Origin: Lysobacter_C sp966210725
GTDB taxonomy: Bacteria > Pseudomonadota > Gammaproteobacteria > Xanthomonadales > Xanthomonadaceae
Assembly: GCA_966210725.1 (NCBI GenBank)
Contig: CBIHLN010000059.1
Coordinates: 1 to 16,262, forward strand
Length of the DNA stretch: 16,262 nt
Direction: 5' to 3'
The position numbers and the translations under genes were made by a program. A model generated the notes under the pieces. The model did no database searches, was not told the origin of the DNA, and was given only the letters and a program-made list of their open reading frames with translations. Positions 15,682 to 16,262 of this stretch are shown in pieces; position 1 is the stretch's first letter; every line of letters begins with the position of its first letter.

Positions 15682-16115
15682 TCAGCGGCGCGGCAGGTAG
15701 CGCAGCGGGTCGACGGGCTTGCCGTTGTGGCGCACCTCGAAATGGAGCATCTCGCGGGGCGCGCCGCTGCGGCCCAGTTCGGCGATCTGCTGGCCGGCTT
15801 TCACCACCGTACCTTCGTTGACGAGCCGGTTCCGGTTGTGGCCGTAGGCCGAGAGCCACTGGTCGTTGTGTTTGATGATGATCAGTTCGCCATAGCCCAC
15901 CAGGCCCGAACCGGAATACACCACCACCCCATCGCCCGCGGCGCGGACCGGCGCACCGGCCTGTCCGCCGATATCGATGCCCTGCTGGGTCGGATCACCC
16001 GCCACGAAGCGGCCGATGAGGTCGCCTTCGGCCGGCCAGCGCCATGCGACGCCGCTGTCGACCGGCGCCGGGGCCGGGGTACTGGCCGGGGGCCGCTGCG
16101 GCGTGGGGCGGGTCG
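15682..16115 (-). CDS. nlpD: NlpD-like LytM-domain protein (degenerate M23), 5'-incomplete
   Basis: This is the C-terminal LytM domain of an envelope protein that activates cell-wall amidases, as NlpD does for AmiC in E. coli. The domain runs from WRWPAEGDLIGRF through QQGIDIGGQAGAPV, YGELIIIKHNDQWLSAYGHN and LHFEVRHNGKPVDPLRYLPRR. The last block closely matches the NlpD end. Two zinc-ligand histidines of active LytM enzymes are replaced. The first is Q at 15987-15985 in QQGID; the second is M at 15750-15748 in MLHFEV. An activator rather than an enzyme is therefore expected. Upstream is a Pro/Ala/Thr linker. No N-terminal lipobox or LysM repeat is present. The frame stays open to the window edge, but from about 16110 it reads as shadow sequence. 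Confidence 0.82.
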
Positions 16116-16261
16116 AGGGCCCGGACCCCGCAGCCCATCCGCTCGGCGAACGTCCGTGCGGCCTCGGAGTGGTCGAGGTGCCGGTGGGTGAGGAGTACGG
16201 CGCCCTCCTCGCCCGCCACCTCGGCGACGGCGTCGGGGTGGGACGCGCTCTCCGGGCCCGG
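16109..16261 (-). CDS. Fragment of a metallo-beta-lactamase-fold hydrolase, foreign-looking
   Basis: On the minus strand, in a different frame from the LytM gene, the last ~150 bases read SHPDAVAEVAGEEGAVLLT, then HRHLDHSEAARTFAERMG, then CGVRALDP. The HxHxDH zinc motif, followed by a SEAARTFAERMGC helix and RALDP, is the core of metallo-beta-lactamase-fold hydrolases, in the style of actinobacterial (Streptomyces-type) members. After RALDP the frame degenerates into the LytM linker region. Both ends are missing. I take it as a piece of another gene joined here, by misassembly or by a real rearrangement. It is too short to name. Confidence 0.55.
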
Positions 16262-16262
16262 G

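Overview
The window looks like core chromosome of a high-GC gammaproteobacterium of the Xanthomonadaceae (Lysobacter/Luteimonas/Stenotrophomonas/Xanthomonas relatives). This rests on GC close to 70% by eye, on the protein sequences I recognise, and on the gene order rlmE-ftsH-folP-miaA-hfq-hflX-hflK-hflC. I ran no database search. Nearly all the DNA is housekeeping. I see no phage, insertion sequence, CRISPR array, tRNA, rRNA or toxin/defence cassette.

Layout. (1) 1-2474, minus strand: a queuosine operon reading queA, tgt and the first codons of yajC, with a good promoter in front of queA. (2) 2541-4162, plus strand: a single class-III aminotransferase gene with an extended -10 promoter. It has an intrinsic-terminator hairpin in its own 5' leader and a normal terminator at its end. 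(3) 4224-9251, minus strand: miaA-hfq-hflX-hflK-hflC-DUF2065(yjeT), the enterobacterial-type hfq/hfl cluster but without purA at its end. (4) 9277-10785, minus: putP, a Na+/proline symporter, with a cluster of DnaA-box-like repeats upstream. (5) 10976-14864, minus: rlmE, ftsH with a strong terminator, a small two-helix membrane ORF, and folP. (6) 14938-15639, plus: yhbY and an Mth938-like (DUF498) gene, divergent from rlmE. (7) 15682-16262, minus: the C-terminal part of an NlpD-like degenerate LytM protein. It runs at about 16110 into roughly 150 bases that encode, in another frame, part of a metallo-beta-lactamase-fold hydrolase of actinobacterial appearance. This looks like a chimeric contig end.

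How the genes fit together. The common theme is translation fidelity and membrane-protein quality control. QueA/Tgt and MiaA modify tRNA, RlmE modifies 23S rRNA, YhbY acts in large-subunit assembly, HflX splits stalled ribosomes and Hfq handles sRNAs. FtsH is the inner-membrane AAA+ protease, and HflK/HflC form the cage that controls it. Both halves of the FtsH-HflKC complex lie within 10 kb on the same strand.

I found no convincing undescribed system. The items most worth a second look are the chimeric right end, the DnaA-box-like cluster upstream of putP, the terminator inside the aminotransferase leader, and a low-GC island inside hflC.
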